Below, piece by piece: positions 8,800 through 17,028 of a stretch of DNA of 64,000 bases. The notes under the pieces were generated by a model. It did no database searches and was not told the origin of the DNA. It was given only the letters and a program-made list of their open reading frames with translations. The translations under genes and the position numbers were made by a program. Every line of letters begins with the position of its first letter. The stretch's first letter is position 1. Source of the stretch: an uncultured Acetatifactor sp. (GTDB lineage: Bacteria > Bacillota > Clostridia > Lachnospirales > Lachnospiraceae); the NCBI GenBank assembly GCA_947625475.1, contig CANQOL010000008.1, positions 24,230 through 88,229 on the forward strand, in the 5' to 3' direction.

Positions 8800-8888
8800 G
8801 TCTGGGCAGAGGCCGACGGCTGAGACAGTGCCGGACCCCGGCGTCTGGGCAGAGGCCGGCTGCGGCTGAGACAGTGCCGGGCCCCGGC
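8800..8888. repeat. 43-bp tandem repeat after metY
   Basis: Two copies of a unit starting GTCTGGGCAGAGGCCG and ending near CAGTGCCGG(G/A)CCCCGGC begin at 8800 and 8843, filling the gap between the convergent metY and DUF1836 genes. Confidence 0.75.
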
Positions 8889-8897
8889 ATAAGAGGG

Positions 8898-9410
8898 TTA
8901 CTGGCCGTGGAGTTTTTCAAAGCAGGCGTCCAGATAGACCTTGTGAGCCACGGTGATGATGGCGGCGCGCAGCAGCAGCTTTTCATCGGTGTGCTCTTCC
9001 CCCACCCGGTCGGGGGCGGCCTTCAGACCGAACACATAACAGATCAGGTTCTCCAGCTCCCGGCAGAAATAGTCGTAAGCCCGCTGGCTGGTATAGGTGG
9101 CCTTCTGCAGCCGGATCAGGAGCCGGATGTCCTCCATGGACAGTACGGTCTTGGCCACGGCGATAAAGAGCAGATAGGCCACCTGATCCCTGCTGTACTG
9201 TTTCTTGACCGGATTGTCCACCAGCCCCTTTTTTACATAGTTGCTCACCATGGAGCCGGTGATGGAAATGCTCCCCAGAGGCTCCAGGCTTCGGGAAATA
9301 TACTGGACGGTCTGCTCCAGGTAGAGCCCCACGTCCGGGATCTGTTCATATCTGGGAAGCCGGAAGCCCTGCACTCTGCCGGCCATTTCCTCCTTTGTCC
9401 TTGTGTCCAT
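8898..9410 (-). CDS. DUF1836 family protein (MerR-like regulator)
   Basis: A 170-residue protein of the DUF1836 family. The region FRLPRYEQIPDVGLYLEQTVQYI, then SISITGSMVSNYVKKGLV and KKQYSRDQVAYLLFIAVAKTVLSMEDI, matches the conserved core, which contains a MerR-like winged helix. The start at MDTRTKEE is preferred, although its AAGGAG site is somewhat far (13 bases); the alternative MAGRVQGF has a ribosome binding site that is too close. The gene is convergent with metY. Target genes are unknown. Confidence 0.85.
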   Translation of the reverse strand: MDTRTKEEMAGRVQGFRLPRYEQIPDVGLYLEQTVQYISRSLEPLGSISITGSMVSNYVKKGLVDNPVKKQYSRDQVAYLLFIAVAKTVLSMEDIRLLIRLQKATYTSQRAYDYFCRELENLICYVFGLKAAPDRVGEEHTDEKLLLRAAIITVAHKVYLDACFEKLHGQ

Positions 9411-9623
9411 AAGCGGCGGTCTGCTCCTTCCCGTAGAGATTGGTTTGGTGAATGAGCCTATTTTACACCTCTTTTCCCTCTCCGTCAAAGGGCAGATGCG
9501 CGACTGGCCCGAAATGAGGCGGACGGATCTGTTCCGGGTTGAAGTGATTCCGGACGGCGGCCCGGAGGGCGGAAAGGAGTCGTAGATCCTAAGGTCTGCC
9601 TGAAAATATAGAAAAAGAAGAGA

Positions 9624-9654
9624 AGCCCGGGAGGCGGAATGCCTGCCGGGCTTT
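9624..9654 (+). terminator. Possible terminator in the DUF1836-degV gap
   Basis: A 12-bp stem with one mismatch (9624-9635 with 9641-9652) and loop GGAAT is followed by a short T run. It lies between divergent genes, so what it terminates on the plus strand is unclear; no gene is visible in 9411-9620. Confidence 0.5.
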
Positions 9655-9717
9655 TGGCGGTTCCCGGAGGGAAATCCGAAAAAGGGAACTGCCGGGAAAT
9701 CCGTAAAAAAATGCGCC

Positions 9718-9746
9718 TTGACATAGAAGACATATGGATGTAATAT
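9718..9746 (+). promoter_or_regulatory. Promoter for the DegV gene
   Basis: TTGACA (9718-9723) and TAATAT (9741-9746) are 17 bp apart, about 100 bp upstream of the DegV start. Confidence 0.7.
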
Positions 9747-9844
9747 ACTATATGAAAGGTTTTTCAAAAACCGATGAAAGAGTTCTCCGGACACTGTATG
9801 AGAGATATGCAGACGGGATGCCGTTTCAGGGAAAGGATCAAATT

Positions 9845-10681
9845 ATGAGCATAAAGATCGTATCGGATTCCTCATCCAACCTTTACGGGCTGGAGGGGGT
9901 CGACTATACCTGCGCCCCCTTAAAGATCATCACCGCCCGGAAGGAGTATGTGGACACTCCCGCTCTGGACGTGGCCTCCATGGTGGATGAGATGAGCCGG
10001 ACAAAGGGGCCTTCCTCCACCTCCTGCCCAAATGTGCACGACTGGCTGGAGGCATACGGGGATGCGAAGGAGGTATTTGCGGTTACCATCACCAGCCAGC
10101 TCTCCGGCAGCTATCACTCGGCGGTGCAGGCGGCGGAGTACGAGGAAAAGGAGGTCCGCGGCAGGGTGTGTGTGATCGACTCTCTCTCCGCCGGGCCGGA
10201 GATGGCCCTCCTTTTGGAAAAGCTGCGGGAGCTGGTCCGGGCGTCCCTTAGCTTTGAGAGCATCCGGGAGGCCGTTTTGGCCTACCGTCAGCACACCCAT
10301 CTGCTTTTTTCCCTTCAGTCCTTAAACAATCTGGCTCAGAACGGCCGGGTGAGCCCCGCGGTGGCCAGGCTGGCCGGTGTGCTGGGGATCCGTATGATCG
10401 GCCAGGCCAGCCAGGAGGGTACCCTGCAGCCGCTGCACAAGTGCCGGGGGGAGAAAAAGACCCTGGAGCTGATCTTTAGCGAGATGAAAAAGAACGGCTT
10501 TGCCGGGGGAAGGGTCAGGATCGCCCACTGCCTGAACCCGGAGAGCGCCGGCGCCCTGAGGCAGCTGGTGCTGGGGGAGTATCCGGGCAGCCGTGTCTGC
10601 GTGGAGCCCTGTACAGGCCTTTGCAGCTATTACGCCGAGAAGGGCGGCCTGATGATCGGCTACGAGGACGCAGGGGCCTGA
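9845..10681 (+). CDS. DegV family fatty-acid-binding protein
   Basis: A 278-residue DegV-family protein. It begins IKIVSDSSSNL, and has the TSCPN segment and the ITSQLSGSYHSA motif that contacts the bound fatty acid in DegV/FakB proteins. In Firmicutes such proteins present fatty acids to the kinase FakA for incorporation into phospholipid. No FakA is in this window. The start at MSIKIVSD is preceded by AAAGGA and is preferred over an upstream ATG at 9734 that falls within the promoter. Its stop codon lies within a short tandem repeat. Confidence 0.9.
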   Translation: MSIKIVSDSSSNLYGLEGVDYTCAPLKIITARKEYVDTPALDVASMVDEMSRTKGPSSTSCPNVHDWLEAYGDAKEVFAVTITSQLSGSYHSAVQAAEYEEKEVRGRVCVIDSLSAGPEMALLLEKLRELVRASLSFESIREAVLAYRQHTHLLFSLQSLNNLAQNGRVSPAVARLAGVLGIRMIGQASQEGTLQPLHKCRGEKKTLELIFSEMKKNGFAGGRVRIAHCLNPESAGALRQLVLGEYPGSRVCVEPCTGLCSYYAEKGGLMIGYEDAGA

Positions 10682-10737
10682 TGACCGTCTGTGGGGACGA
10701 CGGGGCCTGAACCGTCTGTGGGGACGCCGGGGCCTGA
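10664..10737. repeat. 27-bp tandem repeat spanning the DegV stop codon
   Basis: Two units of ACCGTCTGTGGGGACG(A/C)CGGGGCCTGA begin at 10684 and 10711. The last coding bases of the DegV gene (GAGGACGCAGGGGCCTGA) resemble the 3' half of the unit. Confidence 0.75.
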
Positions 10738-10858
10738 AAAACGCCTGCCGGCAAAAACCTCCGAAGTTTTCTCCGGAGGAATCTCGGGAAATACTTGAAA
10801 GGAGCCGCTCCGCGCTATAAAATGGTAGATGACCAAAGACGGAGGAGGTTCCTTTTTT

Positions 10859-11344
10859 ATGCGCTCTCGCGACAAAATTCTGACAGCCTGCCTGGTGCTG
10901 TACCTGATGGCGCTGTTTCGCGTCACTGTGTTCCGGAGCGGGTTTTCCCCGGAGCACTTCCTGGAGACCGGCATCTTGAATCTGATCCCGCTGCGATATT
11001 ATTTTATTATGCTCCGGAACGGAGACTGGTGGCCCAGCCTTTATCTGCTGGGGGGAAATATTGCCTGGTTTGTGCCCCTGGGCATGTATATGGGGGCGAT
11101 GGGCCTGGCCGGCCGGAGGAATGTGCTGGCCGGGGCTGCGGGCCTTGGGATTTCCCTTGTCATAGAGAGCCTGCAGTTTGTTTTCGGCACCGGTTACGCG
11201 GATCTGGACGATCTGCTGCTGAACACTCTGGGAGCCTGGCTGGGAGCGTTTCTGGAACAGTACCTGGAAAAGCGCCTGAGGAACCGGAGGGGGAATCCCG
11301 GCAAAACAGGGGAGAAGGGAGAGGCCGGGAGAAGGGATAACTGA
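10859..11344 (+). CDS. VanZ family membrane protein
   Basis: A 161-residue membrane protein with the VanZ pattern: an N-terminal helix, LNLIPLRYYF, a GGNIAWFVPLGMYMG helix, ISLVIESLQFVFGTGYADLDDLLLNTLGAWLG. VanZ gives low-level teicoplanin resistance, but most relatives have no known role. The start at MRSRDK is used because GGAGGAGG lies upstream, although spacing is long. The gene overlaps the lipase gene by one base (TGATG), so they are probably translationally coupled. Confidence 0.85.
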   Translation: MRSRDKILTACLVLYLMALFRVTVFRSGFSPEHFLETGILNLIPLRYYFIMLRNGDWWPSLYLLGGNIAWFVPLGMYMGAMGLAGRRNVLAGAAGLGISLVIESLQFVFGTGYADLDDLLLNTLGAWLGAFLEQYLEKRLRNRRGNPGKTGEKGEAGRRDN

Positions 11345-12732
11345 TGAAGAGGATTTTGTATAGAATCTGTATGGGGCTTTTGCTGCTGCCGGCGGGGGCC
11401 GGATATCTGCTGGTGAAGATGGGAATGCCCGCCTGGATGCTCTGGGTGTGGGGAGGGCTGTTCCTGGCGGTGAATCTGGTCCCGTCCCTGGGAAACCGCA
11501 GGCTCATGACAGCCAGGCTCAGGGTTTTGGCGGACGGCTGCGAGCTGCTGCGGATCTTCCGCCTGACCACGGCCCTGGGGGTGGTCTACACGCTGGCGGG
11601 TTATCTGGGATTTTTTGATCTGGCGGGCGTGAGAGCCCTCCTGGCGGGCATTGGCCTTGGCGGAGTGCCCGGGCTTAAGGGGGCGCCCTGGATGTGGCTC
11701 ATCCATACGCTGGTGCTGACTCTGGTACAGGCGGCGGTGTTCTGGAATGGGATGATCCGGCTGTATCTGACCAGCCTGCAGCTGGGCATCCGCTGGAGGG
11801 TGTACGGGGCCTTGTGCGGATGGATCCCCATTCTGAATCTGGTGGTGCTGCACTGGCTGATTCAGATTTCCTGGCAGGAGGTCTGTCAGGAAAACGAAAA
11901 GCTCCTGGAGGACGCCGGCCGGGCCGGGGAGAAGCTGTGCGCTGCCAAATATCCTATCCTGCTGGTGCACGGGGTGTTTTTTCGGGATTACCGGTATGTC
12001 AATTACTGGGGCAGGATCCCGGGCGCTCTGACCCGCAACGGCGCCAGAATTTATTACGGGGAGCATCAGTCCGCCGCCTCCGTGCCGGACAGCGCCGCGG
12101 AGCTGACGGCCCGCATCCGGCAGATTGTGGAGCAGACCGGCTGCGGCAAGGTCAATCTCATCGCCCATTCCAAGGGAGGCCTGGACTGCCGCTATGCCGT
12201 CTCCCGTCTGGGAGCCGCGCCCTATGTGGCGTCCCTGACCTGCGTGAACACGCCCCACAGAGGCTGTGAGTTCGCGGATTTCCTGCTCTCCAGGATCCCA
12301 CAGGAGCAGAAGGACCTGGTGGCCAGGGCCTACAATGCCGCCCTGAGAAAGCTGGGAGATCCGAACCCGGATTTTCTGGCGGCGGTGGAGGATCTGACCG
12401 CCGAGGCATGCCGGAGGCGCAACGATGAGACGCCGGATGTCCCGGGAGTGTTTTATCAGAGTGTGGGCTCTAAGCTGAACAGGCCCTCCGGCGGACGTTT
12501 CCCCCTAAATTTTACCTATCAGCTGGTGCGCCTCTTCGACGGGCCCAACGACGGCCTGGTGGGAGAGAAGTCCTTTCCCTGGGGAGAGAGGTATCAGTTT
12601 CTCACTGCGGAGGGAAGGCGGGGGATTTCCCACGGGGATATGATCGATCTGAACCGGGAGAATTTCAAGGGCTTCGACGTGCGGGAGTTCTATGTGGAGC
12701 TTGTGTCGGACTTAAAGCGGAGAGGCTTTTAA
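11344..12732 (+). CDS. Membrane-anchored alpha/beta-hydrolase (triacylglycerol lipase-like)
   Basis: A 462-residue protein. The first 200 residues hold several membrane helices (MGLLLLPAGAGYLLV and others). The C-terminal 260 residues form an alpha/beta-hydrolase: YPILLVHGVFFRD (oxyanion region), NLIAHSKGGLD with the nucleophile Ser276, and NTPHRG. The order of motifs resembles bacterial lipases acting on long acyl esters. Its coupling to a VanZ-like protein hints at envelope lipid work, but the substrate is unknown. Confidence 0.8.
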   Translation: MKRILYRICMGLLLLPAGAGYLLVKMGMPAWMLWVWGGLFLAVNLVPSLGNRRLMTARLRVLADGCELLRIFRLTTALGVVYTLAGYLGFFDLAGVRALLAGIGLGGVPGLKGAPWMWLIHTLVLTLVQAAVFWNGMIRLYLTSLQLGIRWRVYGALCGWIPILNLVVLHWLIQISWQEVCQENEKLLEDAGRAGEKLCAAKYPILLVHGVFFRDYRYVNYWGRIPGALTRNGARIYYGEHQSAASVPDSAAELTARIRQIVEQTGCGKVNLIAHSKGGLDCRYAVSRLGAAPYVASLTCVNTPHRGCEFADFLLSRIPQEQKDLVARAYNAALRKLGDPNPDFLAAVEDLTAEACRRRNDETPDVPGVFYQSVGSKLNRPSGGRFPLNFTYQLVRLFDGPNDGLVGEKSFPWGERYQFLTAEGRRGISHGDMIDLNRENFKGFDVREFYVELVSDLKRRGF

Positions 12733-12856
12733 GAGATTTTTATGGGACATATAACATGGTATTCTTAACCTGTCAGCCGGGAGCAGGCGGCCGGCAGGCG
12801 TTCCGCCGTCCTCCCAGGGACGGGGGCTTCCGCCTGAAAACAGGAAGAGGACGGCA

Positions 12857-12880
12857 GCGCAAAGCGCTCCGGAATGGAGG
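12857..12880 (+). promoter_or_regulatory. GCGCTCCGGA leader block with ribosome binding site
   Basis: GCGCAAAGCGCTCCGGAATG followed by GAGG lies directly before the ATG at 12886 and supplies the Shine-Dalgarno sequence. Very similar blocks precede the genes starting at 17715, 54971 and 55268. A 9-bp inverted repeat (12805-12813 with 12847-12855) precedes it; nothing else is seen in 12733-12856. Confidence 0.6.
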
Positions 12881-12885
12881 ATACC

Positions 12886-13314
12886 ATGGAGAGAAGAAAT
12901 GTAAAAGTGTCAAAAAGGAACCCCGGGAGAGACGGCGCAGGGATGCGGGGGGCGGTTTTTTTAGCGCTCACCCTGCTGTGTGTGGCGCTGACCGTGTTTT
13001 TTACGGGGCTGACCGCCTTTGGCAGGTCCCGGACGCCCCGGCGGGAGGATGTATATTTTCAGCAGTGGGAAAGAGAATATAAGTCGGAGATCAGCTCTTT
13101 CCTGGAGGGGCAGGGCTACCGCAACAGCGGGATCTCTCTGCTGTACTGTGAGGAAATCTCCCAGGAGGGGACAATCCGGGAATACACGGTCTGGATCTCC
13201 CACAAAAAGCTGCTGAGTCTTGAGGCACAGGAGAGGGAGAAGCTCTTTGGGCAGATCGCCCGGATGGCGTCTTTGGAGGAAAACTGTCGGCTGGATGTGC
13301 GCCTGCTGGTGTAG
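12886..13314 (+). CDS. Small single-pass membrane protein, unknown function
   Basis: A 142-residue protein not recognised as a known family. A basic N-terminus (MERRNVKVSKRNPGRDG) is followed by one hydrophobic segment (AVFLALTLLCVALTVFFTGLTAF), then an outward-facing domain of about 95 residues rich in charged residues with two Cys/Tyr-containing strands. The topology predicts a signal-anchored extracellular domain. It is preceded by the leader block at 12857 and followed closely by a promoter for DUF1653. Confidence 0.7.
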   Translation: MERRNVKVSKRNPGRDGAGMRGAVFLALTLLCVALTVFFTGLTAFGRSRTPRREDVYFQQWEREYKSEISSFLEGQGYRNSGISLLYCEEISQEGTIREYTVWISHKKLLSLEAQEREKLFGQIARMASLEENCRLDVRLLV

Positions 13315-13340
13315 ACAAGATTTTGGAAAAGGGGTATAAT
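13312..13340 (+). promoter_or_regulatory. Promoter for the DUF1653 / SfsA-MutY genes
   Basis: TAGACA (13312-13317) and TATAAT (13335-13340) are 17 bp apart; the -35 overlaps the stop codon of the preceding gene. Confidence 0.7.
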
Positions 13341-13384
13341 AGACAGTGGCCGGAAGGCAGCAAGGGGAAGGGAGTGCAGGCTCT

Positions 13385-14071
13385 ATGACGTTTATTCCAA
13401 AGGCTCATGAGATATACAGACATTTTAAGGGAGACCTGTATCAGGTCCTGGCGGTGGCCCAGCACTCGGAGACAGGAGAAGAGCTGGTGATCTATCAGGC
13501 CATGTACGGAGACTTCCGGATATACGCCAGGCCGCTGGAAATGTTTATCAGTCCGGTGGACCGTGAAAAGTATCCCCAGGCGGATCAGGAGTTCCGCTTT
13601 CAGCTCCAGGGCCCGGAGGCGTCCCGGCAGAGGGCGGAGTCCCGCTCGGAGGGTAAAGACGGATCCCCTTCAGCGCCCGGGGGAGAGTCCTTCCCGGAGG
13701 GCAAAAGCGGGGTTCCCTCAGCGCCCCGGGGAGAGTCCCTCCCGGAGGGCAAAGACGGATCTCCCTCGGCGCCCCCGGCAAGTGCGGGAGGGCCGGCCGG
13801 GGAGAAGGAGACATCCGGAGACGCGGAGCCGGCAGGGGACGCGGAGCCTGCCATAGATCCCATGGTGCTGGAGTTCTTGGATGCGGATACCCATGAAGAG
13901 CGGCTGAATATCCTCACGGGACTGCATCACCGCATCACCGACGGGATGATAACCACTATGGCCATCGCCTGCGATGTGGAGGTGCCCCAGGGGGATCTGG
14001 AGGAACGTTACGAGGAATTAAAAAACTGCCTGGTGACGCTGGACCGGTTTGAGATACAGAGACCCTTTTAG
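13385..14071 (+). CDS. DUF1653 domain protein with a repeat linker
   Basis: A 228-residue protein. Residues 5-65 match DUF1653: EIYRHFKGDLYQVLAVAQHSETGEELVIYQAMYGDFRIYARPLEMF. A low-complexity linker (about 85-150) contains a 16-residue repeat, E-G-K-D-G-S-P-S-A-P-G-G-E-S, in 2.7 copies. The C-terminal 80 residues (MVLEFLDADTHEERLNILTGLHHRITDGMITTMAIACDVE) form a conserved helical domain often found with DUF1653 in Clostridia, as far as I recall. The function is unknown. The gene ends 17 bp before the SfsA-MutY gene and is probably co-transcribed. Confidence 0.8.
   Translation: MTFIPKAHEIYRHFKGDLYQVLAVAQHSETGEELVIYQAMYGDFRIYARPLEMFISPVDREKYPQADQEFRFQLQGPEASRQRAESRSEGKDGSPSAPGGESFPEGKSGVPSAPRGESLPEGKDGSPSAPPASAGGPAGEKETSGDAEPAGDAEPAIDPMVLEFLDADTHEERLNILTGLHHRITDGMITTMAIACDVEVPQGDLEERYEELKNCLVTLDRFEIQRPF
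13649..13778 (+). repeat. 48-bp in-frame tandem repeat in the DUF1653 gene
   Basis: Units start at 13649, 13697 and 13745 (last one partial) and encode the linker EGK(D/S)G(S/V)PSAP(G/R)GES(F/L)P. The period is a multiple of three, so copy-number change would keep the frame. Confidence 0.85.
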
Positions 14072-14088
14072 GGAGGGGACGGGAGAGC

Positions 14089-15870
14089 ATGTTCTATCAA
14101 AATGTGGTGAAGGGCAGCTTTTTGAGCCGCCCGAACCGGTTTATCGCCCAGGTGCAGGTGGGGGAGAGCACGGAGACAGTGCATGTGAAGAACACCGGCA
14201 GATGCCGGGAGCTTCTGGTTCCCGGCGCCACTGTGTATCTGTGCGGAAGCCGGAGCCCGCACAGAAAGACGGCCTTTGATCTGATTGCGGTGGAGAAGGG
14301 AGACATCCTCATCAACATCGATTCCCAGGCGCCCAACCGGGCGGTACAGGAATGGCTTGAGCAGGGCGGGTTTATTCCCGGCCTGACTTTTGTGCGCCCG
14401 GAGGCGAAATATGGCGGTTCCCGCTTTGACTTTTACATGGAGACGGACCGTGACAAAATATACATGGAGGTGAAGGGCGTCACCCTGGAGGAAAACGGGA
14501 TCCTGCGTTTCCCCGACGCGCCCTCGGAGAGGGCGGTAAAGCACATGGAGGAACTGATCCGGGCCGTGGGAGAGGGCTTTTCCTGTTATGTGCTCTTTGT
14601 GATCCAGATGAAGGGGGCCCGGTGCTTTGCCCCCAACCGGGACACCCATCCCCGGTTCGCGGAGGCCCTGCAGAGGGCGGCCGCCGCGGGAGTGCATGTG
14701 CTGGCCTACGACTGTCTGGTCTCACCGGATCGGATGGAGCTGGCGGACCCGGTGCCGGTGGAGCTTTGCCCGGATCCGTTGACCGAAATGGTAAATCCCC
14801 TGCTCGCCTGGTACCGGTCCGGTCACAGGCCCCTGCCCTGGAGAGAGGCGCCCACCCCCTATCGGGTGTGGGTTTCGGAGATTATGCTCCAGCAGACCCG
14901 GGTGGAGGCGGTAAAGCCCTATTACAGGCGGTTCATGGAGGCCCTGCCGGACATAGAGAGCCTGGCGGAGGTTCCGGAGCAGACCCTCTTAAAGCTCTGG
15001 GAGGGCCTGGGCTACTACAGCAGAGCCCGCAACCTGCAGGCCGCCGCCCGTCAGATCATGGAGGAATTCGGGGGAGAGATGCCCTCGTCCTACGGGGAGC
15101 TTTTGACCCTGAAGGGGATCGGAAGCTACACGGCGGGGGCTATTGCCTCCATCGCCTTTGGCCGGAGGGTGCCGGCGGTGGACGGCAATGTGCTGAGGGT
15201 GGTCTCCCGCCTCAGGGCGGATCCGGACTTTATCTCGGACCCCAAAGTGAAAAAGAGGGTGGAGGGGGAGCTGGAGGAGATCATGCCCCGGGACTGCCCC
15301 GGGGACTTTAATCAGGCTATGATGGAGCTGGGGGCTGTGGTCTGCATCCCTTCGGGGCGGCCCCGCTGCGGAGAGTGCCCGCTCTCCCGCTGCTGCAGGG
15401 CCCACGCCCGCGGCTGCGAGTCTGACTACCCCAGAAAGGCCCCCCGGAAGGGCCGCACCGTGGAGGAAAAGACGGTGCTGGTGATCCGGGACGGGAACCG
15501 GGCGGCCCTGCGGCGGCGTCCCCCCCGCGGGCTTCTGGCGGGCATGTATGAATTCCCCTCTCTCCCCGGGCTGTGCACTGTCCGGGAGGTGAAGGAATAT
15601 CTGGAGGAAAACGGCCTGAGGCCGCTGCGCATCCAGCCCCTTCCCGAGAGCAGGCATATCTTCACCCACCGGGAGTGGCATATGTGCGGCTACCTGGTGA
15701 GAGTGGATGAGCTTTCCCCCCGGATTCCCAGAGGGGAGAGCGCCTCCTGGCTCTTTGTGGAGCCCCGGCAGGCCCAGAAGGACTTCCCGCTCCCCTCCGC
15801 CCTGGCGGCCTACGCGCCCTATCTGAGCATCCGCCTGGGAAAAGAAAATTTTGACATCAAACAACAATAA
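14089..15870 (+). CDS. SfsA-MutY fusion: SfsA nuclease domain plus A/G-specific adenine glycosylase
   Basis: A 593-residue fusion. Residues 1 to about 225 are SfsA: FIAQVQVGESTETVHVKNTGRC, the Asp and Glu-x-Lys in SRFDFYMET and IYMEVKGVTL, and FSCYVLFVIQM. Residues 231-593 are MutY: SEIMLQQTRVE with catalytic Glu264, the helix-hairpin-helix LKGIGSYTAGAIASIAFG, VDGNVLRV with Asp365, a four-cysteine cluster spaced C-x7-C-x2-C-x5-C, and a C-terminal NUDIX-like part with IFTHREWHM. MutY removes adenine paired with 8-oxoguanine; SfsA is now named a DNA/RNA nuclease in public annotation. The cluster has one extra residue in the first spacing compared with the usual x6. Confidence 0.9.
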   Translation: MFYQNVVKGSFLSRPNRFIAQVQVGESTETVHVKNTGRCRELLVPGATVYLCGSRSPHRKTAFDLIAVEKGDILINIDSQAPNRAVQEWLEQGGFIPGLTFVRPEAKYGGSRFDFYMETDRDKIYMEVKGVTLEENGILRFPDAPSERAVKHMEELIRAVGEGFSCYVLFVIQMKGARCFAPNRDTHPRFAEALQRAAAAGVHVLAYDCLVSPDRMELADPVPVELCPDPLTEMVNPLLAWYRSGHRPLPWREAPTPYRVWVSEIMLQQTRVEAVKPYYRRFMEALPDIESLAEVPEQTLLKLWEGLGYYSRARNLQAAARQIMEEFGGEMPSSYGELLTLKGIGSYTAGAIASIAFGRRVPAVDGNVLRVVSRLRADPDFISDPKVKKRVEGELEEIMPRDCPGDFNQAMMELGAVVCIPSGRPRCGECPLSRCCRAHARGCESDYPRKAPRKGRTVEEKTVLVIRDGNRAALRRRPPRGLLAGMYEFPSLPGLCTVREVKEYLEENGLRPLRIQPLPESRHIFTHREWHMCGYLVRVDELSPRIPRGESASWLFVEPRQAQKDFPLPSALAAYAPYLSIRLGKENFDIKQQ

Positions 15871-15881
15871 AGGAGAATCCC

Positions 15882-16910
15882 ATGAAACTGCTGACCTTTG
15901 CCGTTCCCTGTTATAATTCGGCGGCATATATGAGAAAGTGTATCGAATCTCTTCTGCCCGGGGGAGAGGATATCGAGATCCTGATTATAGACGACGGTTC
16001 CACCCGGGATGAGACGCCGGAGATCGCGGACGAGTACGCCGCCAGCTATCCCACTATTGTCCGGGCCATCCATCAGACCAACGGCGGCCACGGCAGCGCG
16101 GTCAACACCGGCATTGCCAACGCCAGCGGCCTGTACTTCAAGGTGGTGGACAGCGACGACTGGGTGAAGGAGGAGGCCTATCAGAAGGTGCTGGAGACCC
16201 TGCGCTCTCTGGTGGGAGGGGCCGTCACCCTGGACATGCTGATCAGCAACTTCGTCTATGAGAAGGAGGGGGAGAAGCGCCGCAAGGTCATGCACTACCG
16301 GCGCATCCTGCCCCAGGAGAGGCTCTTTACCTGGGAGGACTGCCATCATTTCCTGAAGGGGCATTACATTCTGATGCACTCGGTGATCTTCCGCACCAGG
16401 CTGCTTCGGGACTGCGGCCTGCATCTGCCGGAGCACACCTTCTATGTGGACAATCTCTATGTGTTTGAGCCTCTGCCCTACGTGAGGAACCTCTACTACC
16501 TGGATGTGAATTTTTACCGCTACTACATCGGGCGGGAGGATCAGTCCGTCAACGAGAGCGTCATGATCTCCCGCATCGACCAGCAGCTTTTGGTCAACCG
16601 GCTGATGATCGATTATTTTACGGAGCACGCCGCCGAGATCCGAAAGTCCGGCAGGCTTTATCAGTATATGCGCAATTACCTGGAGATCATCATGACGGTT
16701 TCCTCCGTGCTGCTGATACGGTCCGACACCCCGGAAAATCTGGAGAAAAAGAAGGATCTGTGGGAGTATCTGAAGAGCAGGGACAAGCTGCTGTATTACA
16801 GGATGCGCAACGGGATTATGGGCAGCACCATGAACCTGCCGGGAAGGGGCGGCCGCCGGATTTCCGTGGACGCCTATCAGATCTGCCGCAGGATTTTTAA
16901 ATTTAACTGA
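15882..16910 (+). CDS. Family 2 glycosyltransferase
   Basis: A 342-residue GT-A fold glycosyltransferase: LTFAVPCYNSAAYMRKCIESLL, EILIIDDGSTRDETPEIADEY, NGGHGSAVNTGIANASGLYFKVVDSDDWV with the DxD-type metal site SDD. No membrane segments are apparent, so it acts on the inner face of the membrane or in the cytosol. The acceptor is unknown; members of this group decorate cell-surface glycans or lipids. AAAGGAG precedes the start, 12 bp after the MutY fusion, and a terminator follows. Confidence 0.85.
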   Translation: MKLLTFAVPCYNSAAYMRKCIESLLPGGEDIEILIIDDGSTRDETPEIADEYAASYPTIVRAIHQTNGGHGSAVNTGIANASGLYFKVVDSDDWVKEEAYQKVLETLRSLVGGAVTLDMLISNFVYEKEGEKRRKVMHYRRILPQERLFTWEDCHHFLKGHYILMHSVIFRTRLLRDCGLHLPEHTFYVDNLYVFEPLPYVRNLYYLDVNFYRYYIGREDQSVNESVMISRIDQQLLVNRLMIDYFTEHAAEIRKSGRLYQYMRNYLEIIMTVSSVLLIRSDTPENLEKKKDLWEYLKSRDKLLYYRMRNGIMGSTMNLPGRGGRRISVDAYQICRRIFKFN

Positions 16911-16924
16911 GCATGGCAGCGCAG

Positions 16925-16966
16925 AAACGCCGCCCCCTGGCCGCGAGGCTTAGGGACGGCGTTTTT
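16925..16966 (+). terminator. Terminator after the glycosyltransferase gene
   Basis: AAACGCCGCCCC (16925-16936) pairs with GGGACGGCGTTT (16953-16964) with one mismatch, followed by further T residues. Confidence 0.7.
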
Positions 16967-17028
16967 CTTTTGGAAAATGAGGCCCGGCTCCGCAGGGGAG
17001 GCAGGGGCCCCTGGGCCGGAGGGGAGGA

